Source: Furcasterigmium furcatum (taxonomy: Eukaryota > Ascomycota > Sordariomycetes > Glomerellales > Plectosphaerellaceae). Taken from it: a DNA stretch of 64,000 bases. Below the pieces are notes generated by a model. It ran no database searches. It had not been told where the DNA came from and saw only the letters and a list, made by a program, of their open reading frames with translations. A program made the position numbers and the translations under genes. The stretch covers positions 1,616,934-1,680,933 of the forward strand of contig BCIA01000001.1 of NCBI GenBank assembly GCA_001599815.1, written 5' to 3'. Below are positions 41,919-51,588 of this stretch, piece after piece. The first letter of the stretch is position 1, and each line of letters starts with the position of its first letter.

Positions 41919-43006
41919 TCATGATAGCAGGGTGAGGGGCCACCTGATTCCGTTGTCGATCACCTCGTCCCAGCGCTTACACTCACTCAGCTTGTCGCCA
42001 AAGCCCCTGAAAAAGTGAGGCATACCCTCGAATACGTGGACCTCGGTAGGTACACTATGATTGTGTCAGACGTCAATCTCCAGACTTGGAGTCCTGGGCA
42101 TACTTACCCAGCATCGGTCAGTTTCTTAGCATACTCCAACCCTTCGTCTCTGAGGATGTCCAGGCCACAGACCGCGATGGTTGTGGGCGGTAACCCCTTC
42201 ACCTCGTCGGCCGTTGCGTTGATGCCGTTGATCCGCAGGTCGCGAGGGTCGGGGCTCTCAATCTTCAGCAGGTTCAGCTGGATCCGCCACGAGTCAAGCC
42301 CCAGGATGACGGCATCTTTGTTGGCTTCATACGAGGATGACTCCAGCCTTCCCGCCTCCTTGAGCTGGGTGACCCGTGTATCGGCGTGGGACAAGGCCGG
42401 GACCATAAGAAGCTGGCCGGCGATGCGCGGGGTGCCCGGCCCAACTGCCCCTATCGTATGGCGAAGCACCAGGGAGGCGGCGAGCTGCGCGCCCGCAGAG
42501 ATGCCACCGACAACGACCTTGTCGGGAAGGCCGCCTATGTCGTCAATATGGCTATGAAACCATACGAAGGCGTCCTCCGAGTCGTTCCACTGAGTCGGGT
42601 ACGTGAAGTCCGGGGTGTGGCGGTAGTCGGCATGGACCACGATGACGTTGGCCTTGAGAGCAAACTCGGTGCACGTAGCGTCGTCCACGTCCAGAGAGCC
42701 AAGGATATAGCCGCCACCGTGCAGATAGAAGAACACGGGGAGTCGTTCGTCGCCAGCCGTGACCGGCCGATAGCTTCTCGCGCCCAGTGTCGATCCGTCT
42801 CGCGTGGTGAACGTGAAGTTCTGGATGCGGATCTTGCTGGCCAGGTCGACCATTGCCGCCGCACTCGCGCTCTCGACGAGGTCGTTGAACCATTTCCTAC
42901 GCGCTGCGGGCTCGTCCCACGAGGGAGGGTCGAGCGAAGGAGGTGTGGCCGAGACGGAGGCCCATTCCTCGTTGACAAAGCCGTTGTATTGAGAGTAGTC
43001 GGACAT
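41919..43006 (-). CDS. Alpha/beta hydrolase, hormone-sensitive-lipase (abhydrolase_3) type
   Basis: Two exons, 42108-43006 and 41919-42054, with a 53-bp intron (gtaagt...atag), give 344 residues. The oxyanion-hole motif HGGGY is at 96-100, the nucleophile Ser170 in GGISAGAQ, the acid Asp283 in CGLDILRDEG and the histidine His313 in MPHFFRGF, which lies in the second exon. No signal peptide is evident, so it is probably cytosolic. Proteins of this group are esterases or acetyl hydrolases acting on small acyl esters, including toxins and xenobiotics. The gene converges on the M20 amidohydrolase. I chose ATG 43006 (MSDYSQYNG); no better start lies between it and upstream stops with an ATG. Confidence 0.87.
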
Positions 43007-44359
43007 GGCGTCGGAATTGCAGTACGAGTACGCAGATTGGTGCGTTGCAGAGCCGGTTCTTGGAGCCAGAGCTCTCACTTCTGGATCAGCAAGAGAGGGA
43101 TAACTTCACTCCCTCATGAGCGGACACGGGGCTTGAAGCGATCCATGGCTAAACGGCAGCGGGTAAATGTCGCGGCTGTCTGTAAGCTGACCCCGCTCCG
43201 CAAACTGTTGCCCTGAGGGCTTTCTGTGAACAACGCGGCTCTTCTTAGGCCTCATGAGCCTCATGGTCAAGAGCGAGCATCGTAGTCCGAGGCGAGAAGT
43301 TGGATCGTCTCACCTGGAGTCGCTCGCGACAGCGACCTCACTCACGGGCCTCTGTAGTGTTGCATGCATTCGGCTCTCTTCCGTCCAAGCGAGAAGTTTC
43401 CCTTGCCGTGCCTGGCACGCTGGCACCCAAGCGCGCGCATCCATGTTTGATGAGCAGAAGATCTTGGCCTCCTTGGGACCAAACGAGGCTCGGCAGCCCT
43501 CACATAAAGTGAACATCGGATGACAGGGTCTGGGTCGCGATGATCGCCGACCAAGGCGCTTCGGTACCAGAAGTCGAGGTGGCTGGGTCCGAGATCGAAT
43601 CACGATTATCATGCCCATACCGTGGCGCGTGGGAACGTCTCCTTTTCTTCTTCCAGGCTGAAACAGCTCCATCTGCATGTAAATGCGAGGACACGAATAA
43701 CTCCCAAGCCAAGACTGCGCGGATGCTTGTAATGACCCGAGCAGAGGCCATCCGCTGGCAGAAGCGCCTGCAAAGCGCAAGGAGGGCGCCAGCAAACTCA
43801 TCCGAACTCCGGCCTCGCTCAGCCGGGCTTCGTCAGTCAATTAAGGTGCCACAAGGAGTTCGTCGATCCAGGGGGATGTCATCTGGACACGCCAGAATGT
43901 GGTTGGCCCATCGGCGCATGTCAAGCATTTGCCCCTGGCCCATCCCTGGCCTTCACCCCTGATGACGTTTCAGGGGGCGCCGGGGCGCCATGTCAAGTCG
44001 GCTAACTGCCCACTTTCAACCTCTGCCCCTGCTCCACATCACGGAGATGACTGCCTCAAGGCGGCTTTGTTCGATGGTGAAGGGAGAGAGACTCGAGCCT
44101 CATATAAGTAAGGCGGCTCTGGCCCTCGATATGGCAGGATTCTTCTCTCTTGCTCTTCGTCCCAAACCAGTCCTTCCAGTGTCTTTCGCTTGTGCTACAG
44201 CTGTTGCTGGCATTCATTCTTTCTTGTTCATTCCTTCGAACTATCACATTCACTTTCACAACTCAGACAACTGGTAGATCCAGTTCGATTTCCAAAGAGC
44301 TCACATTCATTCACCTCCAAAACACCTTGTCCAAGAAAGACCATTTTACAACCGCAACA
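43007..44359. other. Divergent intergenic region, promoter of the AA9 gene
   Basis: Contains a TATAAG at 44103-44108 and, further upstream, one CCGGGG (43980-43985) that matches the SYGGRG consensus of the carbon repressor CreA; a single match is weak. A CRE-like TGACGT lies at 43963. No other gene found. Confidence 0.45.
44103..44108 (+). promoter_or_regulatory. TATA box of the AA9 gene
   Basis: TATAAG about 255 bp upstream of the ATG at 44360, followed by a TC-rich then A/C-rich leader. Confidence 0.5.
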
Positions 44360-45445
44360 ATGCAGTCCAAGATCTCCGCCCTCTTCGCCGCCGCGGCTCT
44401 CCTCCCCACGGCCTTCGCCCACTACAACTTCGAGTCCCTCATCATCAACGGCGAGCCCAGCGAGCCCTACCAGTACGTCCGCCGTACGACCAACGCCAAC
44501 TCGCCCATCGAGGATGTCACCTCCGACGACATCATCTGCAATGCTGGCGGTATTGATGCCGCCATCATGGCCGCCACGGACACCGTCACCGTCCAGGCCG
44601 GCGACCAGCTCGGCTTCTTCGTCAACTCCGAGCTCGGCCACCCCGGTCCCCAGGCCGTCTACATGAGCAAGGCCCCCGGTGCCGCTAACGAGTACCGCGG
44701 TGACGGCGACTGGTTCAAGATCTACGAGCTCACCTACTCGGAGATCACCGCCGAGGGCATCCAGTGGGCGACGTTCCAGAACAACGTCGGCATCAAGAAC
44801 TTCACCTTCACCCTTCCCGAGGACCTGCCCGCCGGCGAGTACCTCCTCCGCGCCGAGCACGTCGGCCTCCACGCCGCCGGCGCCATCGGCGGTGCCCAGT
44901 TCTACATCGGCTGCGCCCAGATCAACGTCGAGAGCTCCGGCTCCGGCACCCCCGGCCCTACCGTCAAGCTCCCCGGCGCCTTCGACGGCACCGAGCCCGG
45001 CCTGCACATCAACATCTACTACCCCCCTCCCCAGGAGTACACCATGTTCGGCCCCGCCACCTGGCCCAACGCCTGCACCGACCACACCCCCAACCTGGAC
45101 GGCCAGGCCAGCGACGGCGACTGCACCGGCGACGATGGTGCTGCCCCTGCCCCCGTCCCCAACCCTCCCACCACTCCTCCCACCGACGGCGGCAACTCCA
45201 CCTCCCCCTCCCCTGCTCCCCCTGCCGGCGGTGATGACGAGGAGACCGACGACGAGACCACCCTGCCCGAGGAGTCCGAGGTCCCTGCTCCCCCTACTAC
45301 CACCGCGCCCCCCGTCGCCCAGCCCACCACCCTCGAGCCCACCCCCATCGACGAGACCGAGGACTGCCCCGTCCGCCGCCGCCGTGCTCTCCGCGCCGCC
45401 CGCAAGGCGCGCCAGGCCCGTGCTGCCCGCAAGATGCGCCTCTAA
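44360..45445 (+). CDS. AA9 lytic polysaccharide monooxygenase with acidic linker and basic tail
   Basis: A single exon of 361 residues. The signal peptide ends TAFA, so the mature chain starts at His21, the N-terminal copper ligand of the histidine brace. The second ligand is His94 in ELGHPGPQAVYM; His171, Gln180 and axial Tyr182 stand in GLHAAGAIGGAQFYIGCAQI. This is the full AA9 set, so it should cleave cellulose or related glucans oxidatively outside the cell, given an electron donor. After the catalytic domain (about residue 250) comes a Pro/Thr/Ser linker with an acidic block (DDEETDDETT). The last 25 or so residues are very basic (PVRRRRALRAARKARQ...), in place of the usual CBM1. I chose ATG 44360; an in-frame upstream ATG-less extension would displace the signal peptide. 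Confidence 0.9.
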   Translation: MQSKISALFAAAALLPTAFAHYNFESLIINGEPSEPYQYVRRTTNANSPIEDVTSDDIICNAGGIDAAIMAATDTVTVQAGDQLGFFVNSELGHPGPQAVYMSKAPGAANEYRGDGDWFKIYELTYSEITAEGIQWATFQNNVGIKNFTFTLPEDLPAGEYLLRAEHVGLHAAGAIGGAQFYIGCAQINVESSGSGTPGPTVKLPGAFDGTEPGLHINIYYPPPQEYTMFGPATWPNACTDHTPNLDGQASDGDCTGDDGAAPAPVPNPPTTPPTDGGNSTSPSPAPPAGGDDEETDDETTLPEESEVPAPPTTTAPPVAQPTTLEPTPIDETEDCPVRRRRALRAARKARQARAARKMRL

Positions 45446-45940
45446 GCGCCTTCGGGGCTGTTTTGTAGGATCGGTGGAGGATGAACCCCGGAGCGAAGTG
45501 CTCGCGCCGGATGGTTGCATTGTTTCGATGTACATATTAGACTTTGCCCGTGCGGCTGTAAACACGAACGCGATTTGACGCTGGACATTTGATTTTTCAT
45601 GGTGATCCATGTGAAGGTGATGTGCAACGCTACGAGGATGGCTTGCAGTGCAGCCAAGTGACTTCTTACCGGACTACAGACAAAAGAGGCAAGTGATTGT
45701 TAGAAATCGAAAGCAACGCTGTCGTTTGGAGGTAAGCTACCGTGATGATAATGTGAGGCTCAATGCTTTGGCCAAATGCCCTAACGATCCTTCCAGCCAT
45801 GGCCTGGCTGCCCGCCGAGAACCTCCCTCAAGCACCCGGATCCTCTCCCAATGAGCCTCTTCTTGTCCGTCCCAGAGCACAAACGGACGTATCGGATGTT
45901 GCCTGACAAAGCAATCTCACTTTCAGTCGCTCCCTGCTAT
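45446..45940. other. Convergent 3' intergenic region
   Basis: Between the stops of the AA9 gene (+) and the coiled-coil gene (-). Nothing beyond presumed 3' untranslated ends. Confidence 0.5.
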
Positions 45941-47698
45941 TCATTGCTCCAAAAGCTGAGCTAGCTTCCTGCAGTGCTCGCTGTTCAGCCTCAACGCATC
46001 TTTCATTTGAAGGATTTCTCTCTTCAGGGAGGCGTTTGATGCGTTGAGAGTATCCCGTTCCTGTCTGATCGAGTTGCATGCCTCCTCTGCGGATTTGAAA
46101 TCCTTTTTGATCGCATCGTTCTCCGTTTTGATGGAGTTGTAATCAGCGCGTAACCTGTCATGATCGGACTGGAGCGAAGTACGCTTCTCGGATTCTTCGC
46201 GCAAGGCGACTGCGTGCCGTTGCTTGAGTGAGCTCATCTCCAGTGCATTCGAAGCTCTCAGATTCTCTCGCTCCTCCTCAAAACGTGCAATTTTCTCATT
46301 CTTCTGTTCCAATTCAAGACGAATCTTCTTCTGCGCAAGCTCTTCTCCGGCCTTTTCTGCTTTTCGCTTCGCGACGACGGCGCAGAGCCTGGGTAGGTCA
46401 GGCAGGATGTAGGGGTTGACTTGTGCTTCGTCGGGCTGTGAGCCTTCGTGGCTCTCTGATATTTCTTTCTCCGGCTCGATGCTTTCGCGGTCCTCATTCA
46501 TGTTGTTTCGCTCGTTCTTTTGACTGTCCGAGTTGCCATTCAGCTGGGCATCAAGCGGACGTGTAGTTGGCTCCAAAGGTGCCAGGCCCGAAGAATCTAT
46601 CTCAGGGGATTTGGCGAGGCTGGCATCTCTCGTTTCATCCTCACCGTCATTGTCCACAGAGGTCGGGTCGGGCCTCTCGTTCAAGATGTTGGTTTTGAGT
46701 TCTCGTAACGCCATTGTAAGCTCCCTGGCCCTCGGGCAACACCGGAGAGCAGCGACGTCCAAGTACCCAAATGCAACGATGAGAAGAGCTGCGTGTCTGT
46801 TCGGGGTTGCAGGTGGGGAGCGCCACGAGCAAGAAAGGATGTTCAGGATCTTGTCCGTGTCTGCGAAGAGTTCATGTTCGGTCAAGGACTCTAATGCACG
46901 GAGGACTTTTCCGATCGATGGGAACGCGAAGAGGTATTTCTTGGCCATGGTCCTGGCCATTTGGCACAACGATTCGATCTCTGAATAGAGGGACCACGAA
47001 CATCGTATGTGCATGTCCCTCGGGTATGCTAGCCAGTCTGATGCTGAGTCTTGAGCAGGCTGGATGCAGAATGGAGAGATGCGGACGCGGAAGCTTCCTC
47101 CAACGAAGACATAAACAGGATCTTCTTGCATGACGTCGTGAATGAGGATTTCGACTTCCCTCACAATGTCTTTGTACCCCTCCAACTTTGCGACGGCATC
47201 TGCAGGGAGTAGTTCCCCCTCTGTTTCGGCGATCTGTAGTATCTCGGAGGATAATTGCTCTCCCTCGTGCAGCAAGGCCTTTGCTTGGACAACTTCAGCT
47301 TCCAAAGCTCCCCATTTCCGGAGGCCAGCCATGGCAGGGTCGTTGGATCTGGCAGCCTCCAAAGCAGCGTCAGCTCCAGCCTGAACTGCATACGCATGAA
47401 AGATCCATCTCAGATCCGTCTCAGGCGTCCCGGACAAAGCTGCGGCAGCCTCAAGACGGCGAAATAGAGTTCCCGATGTTGCCCCGTTGCCACCGAATGT
47501 CCAATGAATTCTGAGCACTCCGTCGATGAATAAGGCCTTTCCCATGCATTCCAACTGCTCGGCAACCGAATCGTTCTTAAGCTGCAGCGCTGTCGCGTAC
47601 CACATGAACGCCTTGAATGTGTTCTCGAGATCTATCAGTCGCTGACTCACCCCTTCTGGTTCGTCGGCTGGGCACCAGCCCAGACTGAGAGCTGGCAT
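45941..47698 (-). CDS. Coiled-coil protein of unknown family
   Basis: An uninterrupted frame of 585 residues. The first 330 or so residues are a globular, mostly helical region with no motif I know (SLYSEIESLCQMARTMAKKYLF is typical). A charged, acidic low-complexity stretch follows (about 350-440), then a basic RKAEKAGEELAQKKIR segment and a continuous coiled coil to the end, with heptad-like Leu/Ile and Glu/Lys. The window-native codon use and clean frame support a real gene. The ATG at 47698 is the first in its frame after a TAG about 110 bases upstream, but the intervening open codons (SSSAPSSTSTP, PKRKSSVS) look coding, so an upstream exon spliced in near 47800-47820 is possible. A nuclear or structural scaffold role would suit the layout, but that is only a guess. 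Confidence 0.7.
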   Translation of the reverse strand: MPALSLGWCPADEPEGVSQRLIDLENTFKAFMWYATALQLKNDSVAEQLECMGKALFIDGVLRIHWTFGGNGATSGTLFRRLEAAAALSGTPETDLRWIFHAYAVQAGADAALEAARSNDPAMAGLRKWGALEAEVVQAKALLHEGEQLSSEILQIAETEGELLPADAVAKLEGYKDIVREVEILIHDVMQEDPVYVFVGGSFRVRISPFCIQPAQDSASDWLAYPRDMHIRCSWSLYSEIESLCQMARTMAKKYLFAFPSIGKVLRALESLTEHELFADTDKILNILSCSWRSPPATPNRHAALLIVAFGYLDVAALRCCPRARELTMALRELKTNILNERPDPTSVDNDGEDETRDASLAKSPEIDSSGLAPLEPTTRPLDAQLNGNSDSQKNERNNMNEDRESIEPEKEISESHEGSQPDEAQVNPYILPDLPRLCAVVAKRKAEKAGEELAQKKIRLELEQKNEKIARFEEERENLRASNALEMSSLKQRHAVALREESEKRTSLQSDHDRLRADYNSIKTENDAIKKDFKSAEEACNSIRQERDTLNASNASLKREILQMKDALRLNSEHCRKLAQLLEQ

Positions 47699-48689
47699 GG
47701 GAGCGGGGAGGTTTGTTGAAACTGACGACTTCCTTTTTGGGACTGCAAAAAGACAAGGCGTGCTTGTGCTGCTGGGCGCCGAAGACGAAATGTACTCAGA
47801 GCTGGTGGGCTCTAGCTACTGAGTCACGAGACGGTGATCCAGGAATGAGGAAATTGGCGACTAGAGTGCCGCTTGTGGGTTTCTGACAGATGGAGACTCC
47901 GCGGGTTATTGAGAACGTCCTGCAGGTACGTAGGAAGGAAGCGCGCGCATCCGGAGAGTCCCGGTCGTCGAGGCCGTGTGCGAGTCCAGCGATTCTGATC
48001 TGATGGTTGATGGAGGGAGTGCTTGAAGAATCACAATTTAGAACTTGAATATTTGAATCTTGAACGTCGAGTTTCTGACCGGGGTGTGGAATGGGGCAGA
48101 AGGGGAAAGCAGTCTCTTGCCTAGAGGCCGGAAGTTGGGTCTGAAGTTTGCGTTTGGACAGAAGCCACGGGTCTTGTGAAGTCAAAAAGATTTGGCTTTG
48201 ATTTGAGAAGGAAAGAGCATGAACCTGGAAATCGAAAAAAAAATTTGGCAACTGCGGAGGATAATGGAGCTCCCAGGCTTCACTAAATAAAAGTTTCACC
48301 CATATGCGGCGGAAGTGTGGAGGAATGTAATGATGGACGATAATAAGTTCAGTGGTGCGCGATATCTCAAACCCGAGATCTTTGTACCACGATTTCCAGA
48401 GTCCAGATGTGTCGTACAACTAGGTAGTTGCTGTTGGGCCGATTAGGTGTGCGTCCCTGGCGCACACCAGCCATTCATCTCGCTGGGGACAATTAGTTGG
48501 GACTAAAACTTCGTTTTATTAATCACTGTACTGTACATTTGTGACGAGAGATCCCATGTCCAACCCAGCGAGACGAACGTTCTGGTCTGGCAACTATTTT
48601 GGCCGCAGATTTCAAAGGCCATCGATGATATGAGCAAATACTTGCAACAGAATCAAGGATTTTCTATTCCTTAAATCCAGCCCAAGCGT
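47699..48689. other. Intergenic region upstream of the coiled-coil gene
   Basis: A minus-strand frame at 47796-48419 is open but has no ATG and no family resemblance; it may be a leader or an unrecognised upstream exon of the coiled-coil gene. AT-rich patches lie at 48230-48300 and 48500-48545. Confidence 0.4.
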
Positions 48690-49644
48690 CTATCCCCTGC
48701 GAAACAGAGACAGAGCAATGTCCTCCAAAGCAGGGCTTGACAAGAGGGGCAATCCCACAAGATCATTCTGCACCTCGGTGTACTCCGTGGCATAATCACC
48801 GCTGAACATAACGGCCTTGAGCAGCCCGAAAACCCGGGAAAATTCAGCCGGGTTCTCCTCAAATCCCTTCAAGGCCGACTGAAGTGCTTCCCGCGGCTCA
48901 ACAGTCGCTTCGGCCCATTCTGAATCAGGGGAACTTTTCTTTGCCAGCTCAAGAATAGACTTTTGAGTGACGACAGCCTCGTGGATGCGAATGAGTCGGT
49001 TCTTGCTCTGCTCTGCCTCTCTCAGAGCACCCACAATCGCCTTGCCAACTCCCGAGATGCTGGTGGTGCTGATGCGTTGCGCTCCCTTGCCGAAAAGCTC
49101 GACAGTCTTCTGACCGTAGTCAACGAACAATGGGGATCCGAAGACGAATTCAAGGAACGGGCCGACTGCAAAGAAGGTGTACTCAATCTGGCCTGCGTCG
49201 GCCTTCTGTTTGAGGTAGTCTTGAATCTGGACGAAGGGTTGGTATAGAGGGAGTGAGGATGCTTTCTTGTCGAAGTTGAGAGAACCGTAGTCACTAGGGA
49301 TGAAGCGCTGAACTCCAGCGAGGATGCTGGCGTCGATGATGGTTTTCTGAATCGGGACCATTTCAGTCGTGATGCTGACGATGACGGTGTCACGACCTTT
49401 CAAGACATCGGCAATACTCCCAGTAGAAGAGTAGTCGACCTGGACAGATGTGACTCCGGGAGGCAAGTCCTTGCTGGGGACCGCGCTGCGGCTAAGCACA
49501 ATGACATCCAGTCCGGCCTGGACAAGCTGGTGAAGGATGGCAGAGCCAAGAAGACCTTTCTAGAGGTGTGATGTAAGCAGAGAGTTCAGGTACGGGAAGA
49601 GCGTCACTTACGCCAACGAGGGCGACTTTTGAGAGGGAGGTCAT
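48690..49644 (-). CDS. NmrA-like / isoflavone-reductase-type NAD(P)-binding protein
   Basis: Two exons, 49612-49644 and 48690-49559, with a 52-bp intron (gtaagt...ctag), give 300 residues. The junction lies inside the nucleotide-binding motif: VALVG in exon one joins KGLLGSAILHQL in exon two, the GxxGxxG pattern of atypical short-chain dehydrogenases. VIVLSRS follows as the second strand. QRFIPSDYGSLNFD is the characteristic segment of the isoflavone reductase/PCBER and fungal CipA-like group. These are cytosolic NADPH-dependent reductases of aromatic or ether substrates, or redox-sensing proteins. The substrate is unknown. The very short first exon (11 codons) is common in this family in fungi. 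A TATATAAG lies on its strand at 49726-49733. Confidence 0.85.
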
Positions 49645-49725
49645 CTTTCGAAAATCGATATTGAATGATAGTTTGTTGCGTGCTGATGGGCTAATAGAAC
49701 TGGAGTGAAGATCAGGCTAGCAGGA

Positions 49726-49733
49726 CTTATATA
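49726..49733 (-). promoter_or_regulatory. TATA box of the NmrA-like gene at 49644
   Basis: TATATAAG on the minus strand about 85 bp upstream of the ATG. Confidence 0.6.
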
Positions 49734-50318
49734 CCTCATCGCCCTCCGTGTACTATCGCGAACTAACCGAACATCTATCCCGTACGGCTTCATTGTGGTA
49801 TGTGTATTGTAAGCAAAACAAAATCCGCTACGGGCCGGGAGCAAATTGCACCCGCCGATTACAAACCGAGACCAAGCCTTCCATCTTTTCACGGGATCTT
49901 AGCCTGTCTCCTGCAGGTCTGGCCAGCACTTTTGCCAGCCAACCTCATCCCCTCTATTGACACCCGCACAGAATAGAATGATCGGTAAGGTATTTATTGA
50001 GTGTATGTGGGGTTGGACGGAGCGGCTAGATGGATTAAACACCGAACGGGGTTTAGGAATATCGCCGTTGCCGGATGCACCGTGTCCCAAGAACTCTGTT
50101 GTTAGCCCCAGTTTGCCCACCTCAATCGTTGGAAGGCGATGACTGTTGGACGGGTCCAAGTCTCGGAAGAAGAAAACAATGCGCGCGACGATGCCTCGTG
50201 GCGGCCTAGTTGTGAGACATCGTTTTGCGGGGGGCAAATTGCCATCGGCATGAAAAATGCGACAAGTCCAGGCCAAAACGCAGAGACTCGTCCAGTGCAA
50301 GACAGCACCGATGTTGGC

Positions 50319-50323
50319 AAAAA
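50319..50323 (-). terminator. RNA polymerase III terminator of tRNA-Met
   Basis: Five T on the minus strand seven bases after the tRNA 3' end. Confidence 0.6.
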
Positions 50324-50329
50324 GGATGT

Positions 50330-50434
50330 GTCCGGAGTGAGGCTCGAACTCACGACCTTTGGATTGGATCTCCTGTGTCCAGGAAACTCATATGAATATG
50401 AGACCAACGCTCTAACCAACTGAGCCATCCAGAC
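50330..50434 (-). tRNA. Elongator tRNA-Met (anticodon CAT) with a 32-nt intron
   Basis: The acceptor stem pairs GTCTGGA with TCCGGAC (one T-G pair). The D arm GCTC/GAGC and the T arm GTGAG-TTCGAGC-CTCAC are perfect. The anticodon stem is TTGG/CCAA, and the loop carries CAT followed by A. The intron is 50365-50396, right after base 37. Its TATGAG pairs with the anticodon-loop CTCATA, the expected anticodon-intron helix. The mature sequence would read CTCATAATCCAA across the splice. Because nuclear tRNA-Ile does not use CAU, and the acceptor lacks the A1-U72 pair of initiator tRNA, elongator Met is the best assignment. Confidence 0.9.
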
Positions 50435-51588
50435 CGTTGCGGTTATGATTCGCTTGGGGCTGCGGGATTATGTCGGGGGAGTGGGGATGCTGGAGCGACG
50501 GCGTCAGTTTTGGTGCGGTCGGGCGGGGACTTGTCGGTCGCGTTGGCGAGAAATCCTTCGTGGTGGCCGCTTGGTGAAGAATCCAGGGGGAATCCGCGCT
50601 AAGAAACGGCCATGGCAGTGTTGGGGCGCGGCTGCAAGCCTTGGGTTCGGGTCAGCGCAGGGCGAGATCAGAGTGAGATGAAATCAACGCAAGATGCGCC
50701 CTCGGAACGCCCACGTCGACCAGCAGCCTTCAGATCAAGCCTTAGAAAATTGGGATGACGTCTCTCTCAACTTTAAGGAATTGACGTGGTCTCTGTCTGA
50801 TTCGATGAAATCGAGATGGCCTCGTGCTCAATGAGAGATAATCCAAGGGCAACGTTTCGTGGCAACAGACCTGGACCGGCCATGTATCTTGTGACCCTCG
50901 TGCCAACCAAGTCTGGGTGAAACCGGTCAAAAGACCAATGGTTCGAGAATGGAAAGGGCACCGCGGCCTTGCAAGGGGCGACAGGGCTATTTAAAGCCGG
51001 TGCAGCAGGCTCAACGCCACCGACCAGCGCCTTGGGCCTGCTAACGGACGCCGCGCACTGACATCAATGGAAGCGATCCCGGTTTTGCCAGGATTACTGA
51101 GACTACCGACATCATACCCATGCCTAGGACGTGACATGTCTCAATAGACCGACTGATGAAGATGGCGGCAGCTGACGAGAGACGGACGGGTGCCGAGTGA
51201 TCCGCGAGGAATGGTTGGATTTAAGAAACAGGGCCTCGAACCCTCATACCGGATATGCCATGCTGCTGGATATTGATACACCCGTGATAGGTATTCTGCC
51301 TCCCTGGTCGGGCCATGCTTCACAAGCAATGATATGCCTCGCTGATGCCCTGATGCTCTGCCCTCCTCCGTCTCAGATAAACAGGACGGCCGGTTCGTCC
51401 TGGCCAGGGTCGCTCATCCCGGCCACCGGGGCACACCGGGACCTCATCCGATTGCTCGGTCTCGGGCTCTCACCGATCTTTAAACTCCCAGTGCCGCCCT
51501 CGAAGATGACCGGTGTCCAAGCTTCCGCGCGGCTGATCTCACCTGACCGGTTCCGTCATATTACATACGGGGGGAATGCGGCTCTTCC
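50435..51588. other. Intergenic region right of tRNA-Met
   Basis: Between the tRNA 5' end and the stop of the CHORD-like gene. No convincing gene; the plus frame starting at 51197 overlaps the CHORD-like gene in antisense. Confidence 0.5.

Larger units (their letters stand above)
49645..50329. other. Intergenic region between NmrA-like gene and tRNA-Met
   Basis: Promoter of the NmrA-like gene at the left and the 3' flank of the tRNA at the right; no other signal. Confidence 0.5.

Noticed and set aside
44228..45610. Minus-strand frame of 460 codons
   Set aside because: Antisense of the AA9 gene; Gly/Val repeats mirror its Pro/Thr-rich linker.
47796..48419. Minus-strand frame of 207 codons upstream of the coiled-coil gene
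   Set aside because: Begins at TTG with no ATG start and resembles no protein; kept only as a possible leader or hidden exon.
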